Assembly (NCBI GenBank): GCA_013397075.1
Contig: VWZS01005933.1
Coordinates: forward strand, 124,001-188,000
Direction of reading: 5' to 3'
DNA length: 64,000 bases
DNA from: Rhabdornis inornatus
Lineage: Eukaryota; Chordata; Aves; Passeriformes; Rhabdornithidae
The translations under genes and the position numbers were made by a program. Below the pieces are notes generated by a model that saw nothing but the letters and a program-made list of their open reading frames with translations, did no database searches and had not been told where the DNA came from. Below are positions 13,502-26,599 of this stretch, piece by piece (the stretch's first letter is position 1; every line of letters begins with the position of its first letter).

Positions 13502-16500
13502 TCTGGGTCAGTGTCAGAATTTTCAGGTAGGTCTCTGCAGGCAATATATTCATTAGTGCTTTTTCTACATGCATAGGTTTCTGTGGAAGTTCTGCAGCAG
13601 TATATTTAATAATGCAAAAGAGTTCTGCAGCAGGGCTGGCCTCTTCTGTTTTGTCCTGAAAATATTCCTAAAGGTGTATTGTGCCTTCTGATAGTAGGGC
13701 AGGTGCCAAAATATCATTGGGATACTGCCAGTTCTGCACTGCAGTAAATGAGGAACACATATGTTGTGTTGTGGATGTTTTCTGTGGGGATTTTTTTAGG
13801 CAATGTCTATCATTAAAATAAACACATTCAAGGACTTGGCAGTTGTCTCTGTACAGACACCGAATTAAGGCTTCTTAATAGTGTCACTGATCAATGTTAC
13901 AGTCTGTTGGCTTTGCACAGCCAATTCCAAATTTGTGTTATTGTTTGACCTAATTTTGAGACTTCCTTGAATGATGACTGAAGTAATATTTTGCACCTTC
14001 TTTACTGCAAATGTTTCACTGAAAGCTGTCGTATCTTTGTTGTAATTCTGAGAACTTTGAGGCACTCAAAGCTTTGGTTTTGGGGACACATTAGGAAGTT
14101 GTAAGATATGAGAACAGATTTGTCTGTCTTGACCTCAGAGTCTTTTGGATACAAGATCATTTTATTTTGATGCTTCTGTAATTGTTTTCTGGTGATTTAG
14201 GAGACAGTAATTTTTGTTCTGAATTTTTCTTCTGATACGAAGGGCTAATTCGCTGTACAAGTTTAACATCAAGACTTCAATGACAATAGGTCAATTAGCT
14301 TCTGTGCATGTATTTGTATAATGTATTTATTGATTGCATGTTTAATCCACTGTCTTAGACTGACAGGCATTACTGACACTCTGTAATCATCTCTAATTTG
14401 ACCAAAATTCTTGTCTTATTTAACTGATTTTATTTCAGAAGTGATAAAAAATGCAAATAACCTAAATACACTAAAAAATATATATTTCTGATTATTTGTT
14501 TTCATGAATACTGAGTAATTGCTTCCTGTGGTTCATTCTTCTGCATTTCCCATTGTTGCTACCAGGAGTCAAGATGCCGGTTTTCATCTTGGGTCCATCT
14601 GTAAAATATGATCATGGACATAAGTTGAAATATGCACACTGTTTAGAGACAATCATAAGCTCAAAATTCTGAGTTAGCAGTTTTGTTACTGAATATATTT
14701 TAACTCTGTCTTAAATTTATTCTTATTTCTAATCTTCACTCTAAATATAACTTTAACGTGTTGATATAAAAAGAAAAGTGTTTGAAAATTGTGTGTGGCT
14801 GATGCATCAAGTACCAATCTCTTACTACTGTGTTTGAGATATACCTCTTAATGTGATCAAGAGCATCTGAAATGCTCTGGCAGATGTCAGGTAACTGCTT
14901 AACTGGCTTAATAAGGAGGATTAGAGGCAGTGCTGACAATGTTAGTAAGCAGTTTTCTGGTTATTCTGTGTTTGAACACTACAGAGCTAGTGGGCAGGAT
15001 CTTCAGGCAATGAGATGTCTACCTGAGAGAATTGTTCAGCTTAGACATGTTTGACATCCCAAGGCACTTCAAGGCTAATGTCCAATTCTGGCAATGATTA
15101 TTCAGGAAAAAAAATAAACCACCTATAGCTCTCAGCATAGAGAGGATGACCAAAATGAGCAAAGAGAAACAGACAGATTAATCTGCTGGAACAATATCAT
15201 ATGAAGCGTAAGCTTGCAGAGCAATGTTCTTTGGGATTTCTTCTTGTGTAGTGCTTGAATGTCTGAAAGAGCTCCCAATTCTGACATGTCAAATTTCCAT
15301 TGTTCTGCTTCTCTCAAGTGGAGACCTGGGAACGTGAGCAATGTCTTTGGGATTACTCTGCTTACTTCCTGGAGTTTATTCAGCTTTGAACAACACTGTG
15401 ATTACATGAAAATGTAATAGGTACACCTCAGTTTGTAAGTTCTTTGATCAAAACAATTACAAATGTTATAGATAGTAGGATGATGGTATTATATCCAGTT
15501 TAAATGTAAGACTTGAATGAATCCTTTAATGGCTGGAATTTCAAAGAATTATTGTCTCCATAAATCAAACTAGCCTTTTCACAACCAAGGAATTATTCTT
15601 GCTGAATTCATGACCTTTTTATGACATAGCTTGACAATAGCTCTGAATGGAAAGTAATTCTGGATGTTGACGATGACCTAAGTTAGGGGTCCTTCTAGCA
15701 TCTGGAGTTGCTGGAAGTCCAGTGTTGGAGGGAGAATGACACTTCTGTTGTTTAGGTCTCAGGACAGATACAAGTGTAAAAGGAATATTAAGCAGTAACT
15801 GTATGGAAGTAATTTCCATGTTTGTTTCCACTAAAACCTGCATGCTGCTTAGCTTTTCTCATGTACTGTTTTAAAGGAGTTGCCTGAGAAGCCAATGTGG
15901 GCAGAAGAGCAAACACTTTGTTTAGCATGTTCTTTAAGTCCAGGTACTGAATTTTGCACTGAAGTGATGTCTTATTTGACAGAATTAAAGCATGCTTGAC
16001 AGCAGTCGTCACAAAGACCTACAAATTCTTGCCACTGTACATACTTAGGATGTTCATTATCTCAGTTGAATCTCAGTAAGCATGTGCTGAATATGATTCG
16101 TTATTCCAGAAGTTTTAGTAGTGCTGTGTCTCATTTTGATGGAGAATGAGAATTAAATTGATTGCTCTTTTTAAAATCAAGCTGTTTCTAAACAAGACTT
16201 AAAGAAAAGTAATGTATCAGGACTTGTTAGGATAGAGGAAGACACTACTGCTGGTATAGATATTTGAGGTTTATTTGGCTTTTCAACAGGTTGATTTAAA
16301 TCTTTATTTCTTTATATAGAAATAAAATGTTTATAATTAGAAAATAAAGCTTTAGTTTTAAGTAGTGTCTATGTAGCTACTTGCTGGTCTGGGAATAAGA
16401 AGCTGCCCCTTCTCGGGGCATAAATAGATCGTAGCATGAAGAGTTTGATACGAGTGCTGGAGACTCTGAGAAAGCCTGCAAACTTCTTGGATTTTGTCAG

Positions 16501-17736
16501 TCGGGAGGTTTATAAGCACTTCTTGATTTTTGAACTTGGAGTGCATCTGAGGTCTCAGAGAACACAGTTATATGCTAGAAATTGTGAAAATCTCAGTCTG
16601 AAAATACTGTCGAAGCTCATCAGTGCTGACAACCTAATGATGACATAGGCCATTGCATAATTACACAGTTGAGGTTTCCAGACAGAACAGTTAATGACAG
16701 ATATGAATTTCCTTTGCATAGTTCTGTCTTTAGTTTTTTTGTGTAATTTTCAAAGCAGAAAGGTGTCCTGTCTGGGTGCAGGTTGTAGTTGTATTTAAGG
16801 ACTACCTCAAGGAAGCTGGACAGGGAAACACAACAGGAAAGCATTGCTATCCAATTTATGGCATTCTGTTTCTAGCTCCTGAATTCCTGTAAATCAGGTT
16901 CTCTGGCATTCTGGGAAATTATATATAGATTCTCCAGGAAATCCTCTGCTCTAGAAAGTGCTGTAATACAAAAATCAAGATTTCAAGCAGATTTAATAAA
17001 GTTTTGTTCAACTAAAGTTCAGATTATGAATAAAACCTGCACATTTGGTGGCTATTTTGGTATTGGCTTTCAGCTTTGCACCAGTGTAAGGTAGCTGCTA
17101 GAACCTGAATATTCTGAAAACTTTATCAGTAGGTAGCTCTAACATAGTAGTTACAAGAGAAGACCATTAACTCTTGGTACTGGAGTCCTTTTGTTGTTGT
17201 TTCTGCAGAACATGTCTTATTTTCAGGACAGAATGAGTGTGTATTGATTGTGTTGTTCTTACTGCCCCTAATGAGTGACTTTGGGGTTGACTTTGTTCTG
17301 ATTCTCTGCAGGATAAATTGCTTGTGTCATCTAACTTTCTTGGCAATAAATCTTGATTTCTGTAACTAGGGAATGTTGTACAGCTTTGCTACTTTTGGTA
17401 GGCAGCATAATTTTTAAATCCTACATTTCATCCAAATAAATACGCAGAACTGAGCTGAAGAAAGATCCCAAAACAAACAACAGCTTTCCCTCAGTCTTAG
17501 GTATTTGAAGCAATGTATTCTGTCACTTAAGGCTAACATGTGGAGTAAAGTCTTGCCTGCAAAAGTCTTTGTATGCCTGCTTGGAAATGTACATGTGTCA
17601 ATAGCTCCTGATTTCAATTATTTCCACTCCCAAGGTGCATATGGCCCTGCAAGACTTGAGGGAGGGTGCAGAGAGGAATTCAAAACTAGAAGCTATTTGT
17701 CTGGGTTAGCTGAGCTTTGCTTTCAGCCTGATGTGG

Positions 17737-18178
17737 GTCATGGAATCATTAAGGTTGGAAAAGACCTCTAAGATCATTGAGTCCAGCCATTAGCCCAGCA
17801 CTGTGAGGTCTGCCACTAAACCCTCTCCCCAAGCACATCTACACATTTTTTAAATAACTTCCAGGGATGGTGACTCAAGCATTTTAGTGGGCAGCCTGTT
17901 CCAGTGTTTGACTACTCTTTCAATATCCAATGTAAACCTCCCCTGTGGCAACTTGAGGCTGACTCTTGTCCTGTTTGTTGCCTGGGAGAAGAGAACCCGT
18001 CTGGCTACAGTCTCCCTTCAGGCAGACGTAGAGAGTCATAAGGTCTCACCTGAGCCTCTTCTCCAGGCTAAATACCCCCAGCTCCCTCAGCCACTCCTCA
18101 CAGGGCTTATGCTCCAGAGCCTTCACCAGCTCTATTGCTTTGTGGAGCTTTCACTGCACTTCCAGTCTCCTCATGTGT
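17737..18178 (-). mobile_element. CR1 LINE fragment, about 440 bp
   Basis: In plus orientation the left edge reads ATGGAATCATTAAGGTTGGAAAAGACCTCTAAGATCATTGAGTCC, the reverse complement of a CR1 3' end. It continues through GGGCAGCCTGTTCCAGTGTTTGACTACTCTTTC and GAGCCTCTTCTCCAGGCTAAATACCCCCAGCTCCCTCAGCC, the antisense of the CR1 reverse-transcriptase C-terminal region. The right edge is diverged and approximate. The 97-codon plus-strand frame at 17887-18180 is the antisense of this element, not a gene. Confidence 0.9.
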
Positions 18179-19108
18179 GACAGCTGGCTCCTCATGCTTC
18201 AGTGGTTGTGGTGATGCTGGACAGCAGTGGCATCCTTATTAAACTAGTAATAGGAAAGATCTTACCTCAGCAGATGTCTTTCCTTTTTACATCAGCTTGA
18301 CTAACGGGTGCTGTGGACCTTCCCCTTAACTCTCCTAAGCTGAAAAAACCCTCATGTCTCTTGAAGGATGCCTTTGTGGAAAGGTCATCAGCATCAATCC
18401 TGCTTCAGCTAATTCCTGGTGAAGTGCTTACATAGAACTTAATGCCCTCCTGCAAACCCAGTCAGGGAAGTGTCCTGTCCACAATAAAGCCTTTTTAAGA
18501 ACAATTTGCAGTTGTCTCTTTGGCAGAAGAAATAGCTTTAGGACAAGTAAAGCTTCTAGATTCTTCTGTGGGCTGCTAGTGGTAGGCACTATTCTAGCAG
18601 TGAAAGGAAACTTTATAATTAGGCTTATTCTCTAGAATTTGGTTTTAATGTTGAAAATAGAATGTAAAATGTGAATGCAAAGAAAACCTTTTGAATGTGA
18701 GTGTTCTCTGTTGGGTAAAATGGTATTTGCATAAATCCTCAGGTGGCCTGAAGAAGTACTTTAATAGTTCAGGGTCTGCTTCTTCTGTAGTTCCTTCTGT
18801 CTTTCATTACAGGAACAAAAGTCCTGAAGAATGCAAATGTGTTGTTGATGAACAAATGTCAAGTGTAGTACAGAAAACATTTGAAGCTTGATTGAAAACC
18901 ACATGATGTTTGAATAGGATTGTGGAAAGCCCAGAATCCTTAAAAGGCAAGAATTGCACGTGACAGTACTGTCTAGTGAAAGCTGGCTGCCACGTGGCTT
19001 TGTTGAGGCTTAATTCTAATCAACTGCGAGTATAGCAAGTGTTAAAAGTGCATGAGTTAAATATATTTTCATATGAAAGGAATAGATAGATCAGTGTTTA
19101 ATTTGCTC

Positions 19109-19130
19109 TTTTTTTTTTTTTTTTTTTTTT
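19109..19130. repeat. 22-base T homopolymer
   Basis: A run of about 22 T bases with no recognisable element attached. It could be the antisense poly(A) of an old retroposed copy, but nothing next to it supports this. Confidence 0.9.
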
Positions 19131-22100
19131 CCCTGAGATAAGCATGTGGGCTCTGGAGAAAGAAATGTGTTTGCTATGCATGTGGGTTTTTTTTCAGATG
19201 TCAATACTATATTAAGACACTACTAGTTATAAAAAAGAAGAGAATTAATACCATATCTGTCTTCTTTGCTCTTGAAGCCTGTCTTGGAAATATTTATGAT
19301 GTTTTGTCTGACAGTGAAAGTTTTAGAAGAATACGGAGTGTATTTCAAGGAAGATACCTTGAATACAGACACATTCTGTAGTAATATTCTCCTACTGTGG
19401 CGTGGCACTATTGAAGTTTTTTTTATTTAGAAAATTAAAGTGTTGAGTTCAGTAGATATGCATGATGCAAATAGCTTAGAGCTTAGAAGTTCTCAAATGC
19501 CACTGTAAAAATAAAACCAGTCATTAAGTACACATAAAGCAAAGGGAAAACAAATCCAATTAGATGGTATTCCTCAAGTTTGATTTATTTTTTAAAATCA
19601 GTTCTTTCAGCTGTCAAATTAGCAGATACTTCATTTGATTATATACAAAATGGATAAAGTATGATGTTCATGACAGATAAGTGAGAAGGAGCAACAACTT
19701 TTGAAGAGCCAACTTGTAGAGAAAGAATAAGCCTGTGAATTGGCAAAAAAAGAGATAAAACTGAGTTGGATGATTAACTGAGTGAAAAGTCATGCTGTGT
19801 GTGATCAAATAAGAAAATATCAAACCACTGCAGTTGAATGCATCATCATTCTAGGTGTTTGTTAAATGACTCAAAGGTAGATTCAAAAGTAGCCTTAAGA
19901 ATTGGCATATTGAACATATTGACTGGTGCTTATGAATGCCAGTAGCTGCTTTTCTCTTTGAAGTTAAAAGATCTCCAATGAGAAAAGATAACTGAAGCCC
20001 CTCACAAATAGGTGGTTTGAGAAAGGATTAAAAAAGTTAATCAGCTCTTAAAAGGAGAAAAATAAAAGCTTGCATGTTTGTAGATTTGCAAAAGTTAAAA
20101 TACTTTCTATTGGCTTAATTTTTTTCAGCTTCCATTATTTTATCATTGGAAATGCCTTTCTGGAAGCATGAGATCTCCTAGATTACTTTTGCTTTAGAAT
20201 TACAAAATCTGAGACCCCAGGTTCTGTTCTATTAGAATACACTTTAGTACTTGGTCAAACTGCAGTTTTTAGGAAAAAGAAAAATAAAAAAACAAACCAC
20301 CCCCAAGACCAGAAAACTTATTATGTGGTAGTATAATGTGCTGTAATCCACATGGAAGAATTATTATTCACATTTTAGTAGTTACTTCCCTACTTCCTTA
20401 CCTAGTTATGGGTATTTGGAAAATCACTTTGTCTATATCCATGGCTGAAAATTTCTATTTCAAAAACTTTTAACTGTTCTAATTAGTCCAGATTATTTGT
20501 AGAATGACAGCTATTAAAGAACATAATAAAATCCTAACAGACTTGCAGTTCAGCAGCAATGCTGTTGTATGCCTGTCAGCATAGGACTCATGGGGAAAGA
20601 AGGAATGTTTAACTCAGGTGCATGTTTATGTTTTTAGGAATGATTTTTTTTTTTGCAAGTGCTGGTTTATTTTGAGTTTATCTGCTTTAACCTGGCTCTC
20701 TGCACTTATGCGCAATGTTGATTTTCCTGGACAACAAGTTTGAGGCAGATACAGACCCGTGTGAATCAAAATGGTGTTGTTTTAGCTGTGGGACTGTGTT
20801 ATTGCTTTGTTTTCTGTGGTCTATCAGTATAAAGAAATATTCCTGAAATCTTGATTTTGAAGATGTTGTCACTTGTCTGGTGTGTGTGGCTGACCAGCAT
20901 CACTTCCCTGGTCAGGACATTGGCTGCTAGAAAAGAAATACCAGCTCCATCTTCTTATTCAGCTCCTCTGTTCTTGGCAGTAGCTTGTGTCCCCTCAGTT
21001 TCCTTCAATTTTTTACGTTTCTGTCCTTTCTCTCATGCTAATATTATACAGTGGAAAATGAAAATGGAGCATGATTTTAGATTGGATGGTTTGCTCTCAG
21101 CTCTTTTAGGCTAGCACATTTGTTTTGAGGACCACCGTGTATGTACTTCTTAAATTGCAGTTCTTCAAATGAAAAATACACTGCTAACGTGTACATTGCC
21201 TACTAAGATTTAAGATTAGATTTTAATACTATGCTGTCAACATTGTTAAAAGATGTGGGCTGTTCTTACTTGAAGTAGACCTAGTTGTTGCTAAAGACTT
21301 GAGACATATAATTTAAAAAATGAAGGTGCTACAAATTAATTAAGTAATCTGCATCTCTTAGTGTCACTAGGGATGTGGTTTTTGATAAGAATGCTCATGC
21401 AGCTCATAAGGATGAACTCCATTAGTCTTGAATTCAATTAGTCAGTTTCTCTGGAAGAAGGAGGAGCGGTAGAAACTGAAATACAGTGGAGAGATTCTCA
21501 GCACTGACTGTCAACATGGAATGAGACTTCTACTGCAGCTATTTCTAGCAGCGTTAATCTATTTTATTTTCCGGTCCAAACATTATTTGAACTTACTTAT
21601 CCAAAAAGAGTCTAAGCATATGGAAATGATTTTGTATTACTCAAGGAGCAACATCTGAATCTACAGTAGAATGAACTGTGCCAACTGTGCCTGGATGACA
21701 AAGTCTTCCTCATCCAGTTCCTCTACAGGTTGAAGAGAGGGGAAAAGAAACATTTTGCCTGTTTTGTTGGACATTTATTCTGGTGGCAGGAAGAGACATG
21801 AAAGGGGCAGTGCTTAGCAGCAGCAGATAATGATGGCTGGTAAATCTGATACAGGTTTACCATCTGCAAATGTTTCCGATGGTCTCTTACATTGTAGAAA
21901 GGCATGCTGATGCAGAAAGGAAAATTTCTATATTGAAGAAAGGGTTGAGAAGAAGATGGGTAGTGTTGGGAAAGCATGCCTTTATTTATAGAGAGCAAGA
22001 TGCTACAGCTCTCTTCAGCAAGAACTGAAGAACTGTCATTCTTCTTCAATGCATTTGATAGAATACAATACCATATATTTACTGTAGCTTGGCTTCCTTT

Positions 22101-22387
22101 AATCCCTTACACTTATATTTAATTTGAATTGGGCTCTTACCAAATGGATAGATGTTTTTAATAAAGTAAATGAAATTAAGCATTCTAATAATGTATATAT
22201 TTGCAGGTGAAAATTAGAATAGTTTAATGGAATTACTTTTTAAATAATTTAATTGTGTCTTCCTTCCATAGTTTGGAGCATTTTTCCCTCTTTGATGTTC
22301 TTTGTAGTGCAAATTTGGTACTGCTGTGATTAATTTATATCAAGTGTTTTAAACTATGTTGTTTTTTTTTTTTTTTTGTTATTCCAG

Positions 22388-22471
22388 CCCTGATGATATT
22401 GGTACCTGTTGGTATATCCTGCTGTCTGGTTCAGTCTTCATTAAAGAATCCATGTTTCTTCCAAGGAGCAG
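22388..22471 (+). CDS. RAPGEF2: RAPGEF2 long-form coding exon C (CNB-like domain core)
   Basis: An 84-nt internal exon follows a long T-run and TTATTCCAG acceptor and ends at AGCAG before GTATGT. It completes the split Tyr codon and encodes PDDIGTCWYILLSGSVFIKE then SMFLPRS, ending in a split Ser codon. The CWYILLSGSV motif is the beta-strand core of a cyclic-nucleotide-binding fold. In PDZ-GEF proteins these domains are regarded as degenerate, and no phosphate-binding RTA-type signature is visible here or in the next exon. The exon is a multiple of three. A solo LTR sits 435 bp downstream of its donor. Confidence 0.96.
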
Positions 22472-22906
22472 GTATGTCCGCTATGAATATACTGCATTCT
22501 ATAATTTAAACATAAATCATGAGATGTAGAGAATTTTTAGAATTAAAAGGCAGTGTTTTATATTTAATGAAACACAGAAGAGCAAATCTAAATGCACATC
22601 ATCTGCCTTTGCTAGCTGTGCTGTTTCATGCCCATAGCTAGAATTGAAAGTCCATCTTTGTGTACAACTGTCCGAAGTGTCATGCAGATGCTGTTGATTT
22701 AAAAAATAAACCACTAAAAACCTGACAAATGGAGTGAAGTACTGAGTAGTCTCTTCCTGTGAGTACTCAAACTTCAAATTATAGGATGAACTAGAATTTG
22801 GATGTGGATGTTTTCCTTTACTTACTGTGCACAAGACTTTGGTGCATGTTTTACCATATGCTTAGATCATGTTACTGCAGGTTTTGCTGCTTCTGTTGTG
22901 CTTCAT

Positions 22907-23554
22907 TGTCTTGGTTTGAAAAACAAGTGTCTGCTAGGAAAGGCAGGAGCCTCTCTTGAAACGGACAATGTAAACCTCCTCCCTCCAAATGATTATAACT
23001 TTGAAGTTAAGAGGTTCTCAGGCAAAGGTATGGGAATAGGAATAACAGTTCTTTACTAGAAAAAATTAAAGTACAATAATGCAAAAAGAACCAAAACAAT
23101 GACAGAGTCAGAATACAGCCTGACACCCCGTCAGTCAGGGTGTTGGTAGCAGGCTGATTGAATGGTGGCTGCAGTCCTCCCGGATGACAGATGTGGTTCA
23201 GTTGAAGCAGTGGTCCTGTAGAAGGGTGAAGTTTTCCTCTGAAGGTCCAGTGATGATGTGGAAAGGTCTGGTTTTCCTCTGGAATCCAGTGGAAAAAGGC
23301 TGCTCTGATGTTCCAAATCTCAGATTTTATCGAGGTAGGAAATGCTTGGCTCCTCCCTGTGGCTGGAGCATCTCCCAATGGGATGATGTAATTTTATCAG
23401 TCATGCAGTGGGGCTCAATGGCCCATTAACAGACGATATCTCCCTGGAGGAAGGATGGATTGTGGAAAAGATAAAGAACACTGCCCCACCTGGTTTTGAC
23501 AGATGGTGATAGAATACATATTTCTGGTTACATCCTGCTTTGCAAGCCAAGACA
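22907..23554 (+). mobile_element. Solo ERV LTR (ERVL-like) with 5-bp target duplication
   Basis: The element starts TGTCTTGGTTTG and ends CAAGCCAAGACA, an 11-of-12 terminal inverted repeat with the TG...CA ends of retroviral LTRs. It is flanked on both sides by TTCAT (22902-22906 and 23555-23559), a 5-bp target duplication. At 648 bp with no internal retroviral genes, it is a solo LTR left by recombination between two LTRs. A CCAAT box (23375-23379), an AT-rich TATA-like motif (23389-23397) and a degenerate poly(A) signal GATAAA (23470-23475) occur in plus-strand order, so I assign plus orientation with modest confidence. A 5-bp duplication fits ERVL best. I recall closely similar LTRs as common in songbird genomes. 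Confidence 0.88.
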
Positions 23555-26500
23555 TTCATGCAAATAGATTTTCAGTGAAGAGTGGTTTTGTACATGGAAA
23601 AAAAAAAAGTTTGAGTGTGAGGCACTCAAAATTTATACTGCTTCAGTAAAAATAAATATTTGGAGCTATGGAAAAAAATGGAAGTGATTGCAGTAATTTT
23701 AGACTAAAGTGGCTGAACTTGATCATTTTAATGGAAGCAGAGCAGAATTAATTTAAAATGCTGGTTCGATACATACTCATTCAGACTACTGTAAAAGACT
23801 CCTTAGAAGTATATGGCATGTAATAAAATTTGTGAAAGGCAGAGTGGAAGAATGTCTACACCTGTCTCTGTGTAGTATCATGATAATGAAAGCACTGGAA
23901 ATTTTTTTACTATTTTAAACAGTAGGAAACCACTTCATGGCTGGTGTTGGTTGGCGTATGAAACATTAGATCTTGAAATCTGGCTTCCAGTGGGAGGGAG
24001 AGCAGTACAAATCTTTGGACTTCCATTTGATGGTGGTGGCATGTTCTTGGTGCAGTCAAGTGTCTTGTGTCTGTCAGGCACTGCTGATAAAAAGGTTGTG
24101 CCATCTAATAGTTAATGCTAAAGGTGCAAAACTGATTACTGGAAAAAGTAGCTCAACAACAGATTATTGGACCCCTGTTTCTAGAAGAGTGAAAATAGTC
24201 CCATGTCATCCATGAGCAGGCAGTGCTGGGGAAAAAGTTGGCAGAAAGTGCTACGTTTTTTAGATACCAGGAGACAAGATATATAATATCTGAATTAATG
24301 TAGGGGAGTTGTGTATAGTCCATGGCAAGAATCTTCTGTACCTCTGAAATACAGCAATAACACTTGAAGACAGGTGGTATTAAACAAGATAAACAATGAG
24401 CTTGAGATTCTTCCTGGGAGAATGAACAAAAAATTACAGACCCTATAACAATAAGCAGAACATTTAAGTGCTGTTCATATGCAGAAATGTGTAAAATGGC
24501 ATCTGGGGCAATGTCTGATACCTTAGTGAAGTACAGGCATAGAAGTTGGCATAAGACGAGGTTTTATAGTTGTGGATGAAGTCAAGTAGGTGTCAAAGCT
24601 GGTGTCTTGGGAAGCAAATGCAAGAGAGACAATTTGTTAATTAACAAGGATAACTTAAGTCCGTGAAAGCAAAATTAAGAAATTTTAATTATATAAGAAA
24701 GTATTTCAGGAGAGTAAAACCAGAGTCATTCTAGTGAGAGGCTCTGTGGTTTGAAACTGTAGTCATTGAAGGATAGGTGAGGGCCTTATTAAAACTTAGG
24801 ACAAGGTTAATCAGGACTTTTTTCTTTGTAAATTAGTAAGTTGTGGTTGGGCTTTGGGCTCATCCATGAATAAGAAACTTGGCAAAAGTGAGAGGGCACC
24901 CAGGTTAAATTTCTGATTTGGATTACTGGTGGCTAATAAATGATTTATTAATCTATTTACTTAGTAAAAAAAATTGCCTGAGAAGAAAATTCAATTTTTC
25001 AGCTTTCCTTATGCTGCCAGTGAACTTCTGTGAGAGAAATAGTGAAGTACTCAGATATACATACTGGGCAGAAGAGACTGACTAGAAGAAATGTTAAAAT
25101 AAAATTTTACGGTGCTCAGAAAGAAGGGAGTGAGACCTACTGAAAATGCTGCTAAGAATTGATAAAGTGGTATTCTGGAATCTAAAAAGTACTGTCAGAA
25201 GTGGACAAAGGATGATGACTGGATAAGTGTTTGCTGAAACCAGCTGTTTACATATATAGGGAGTAACAATTTCAAGAGCCTTTTGGAGCATTGCATAATT
25301 CGTGCGTCTTTATGTCCTGTTGCTATTAAAATGAACGGGCTATGGTTTAGCAAATGGAGCACATCCTCATGCATCACTGGCATGAAGTGATAGGAAGAGA
25401 CCTAAACACTGCAAAGTAGAGATCATCTAATTTTGATTTTGTTTGTCATTTGAGTAAACTAAATTTGCAATAGTAAATTAATATTTACACTATTTTTAGT
25501 GTGGGTTTTTCTCAGTTCAAACCATTAACTTTGCCAGTCTAAAAAGCCACTAGGATATTATTTTACAACATGTGAAGCTTGTGATTAAGAGAGCAGGATG
25601 GAGCCAAGTCTATGTAGGAGCAATCAAATATGTAGAAAGCAAGAAGTATGTGCCTTTCTCCAAATCTGATTGACTCAGAAAATTCTCATTTCCCTTTCTT
25701 TTCCCAGAGCCAAACGTAATTCATCCTTAAGCATCTCACCATCCAAAACTCCTCTTCCCCCCCCAGTTTAAAACTATTCTGTTTTTTTAATCAACCTGTC
25801 CCATGCACCTGTAGTAAATCCCTTTAGGCAGGGTCTCTGTGCTGCTGATCCTGCTCAGACAGAGAGCTTCCCCTTCTCTGAACTCCTGTTCTTCTCAAGC
25901 TCACCTTCATTGAATGATGGCTGGGCAGTAGCTGACAAAATTTGAGATAAGAAACATGTTGTCATCCCACGAGTTCCACCCCTCCCCCTGAATTTCAAGA
26001 GCATTTGCTATTCTTTGTTGGATTTCACTCTTCTAAAATGAATGTCTTTACATGCCAGAGTGTAAGTAGTATCTCTGGGTAATTCAGACAGACCTAGTGA
26101 ACAAATATGCTTACAACCTTGTAGGTTTGTTCGCAGTCCTGTGCAGAATTTGATCTTACTCTGAACTTGGTGGCAGTTGGCATGTGAGTCTGTAAAGAAC
26201 AGGATAGAGGGCTGTCACTAAATTTAAGCTGACTTTTTGCAAGTACCTTAGTGCATTTGACTGCACATCCTCAGCATATTATTTGCATTTGGGTCCTCTA
26301 TTAGCTGATTTGCTTGCATTAGTTTTAGATGTAGCATCATCAGACTGGTTGGTGAGTGACACTGGAAATGCTCTTTTGTTGTCTGTGTTATGTCAGGTAA
26401 ACTTACTGACTTATTTCTTTTTTCCAAATCATTGTGTCCATGGCTCTCCTTTCTAGTGTTAAGTTACCATTTAAAATTCTTTCACTAGAGACACGAGGTT

Positions 26501-26599
26501 TGGCAGATAGGTAATATATAGTTGGGGAAGAGGAATATTTTAGAAAATATCCCCTTCACCTGCCATGAAGCTGTGTAAAAGCATAAGAAATCACTACCC

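Larger units (their letters stand above)
8477..22387 (+). other. RAPGEF2 intron between exons B and C
   Basis: A 13.9-kb intron. It holds a tRNA-Ile-headed SINE (12945-13078, minus), a CR1 3' end (13266-13501, plus), a larger CR1 fragment (17737-18178, minus), a 22-base T-run (19109-19130) and a small imperfect duplication of an AAATCTATAGGT-type unit near 9180-9220. The rest appears unique and AT-rich. Confidence 0.85.

Noticed and set aside
17887..18180. 97-codon plus-strand open frame
   Set aside because: It is the antisense of a CR1 LINE fragment at 17737-18178.
23007..23378. 123-codon minus-strand open frame
   Set aside because: It lies wholly inside the solo LTR and shows no known protein motif.
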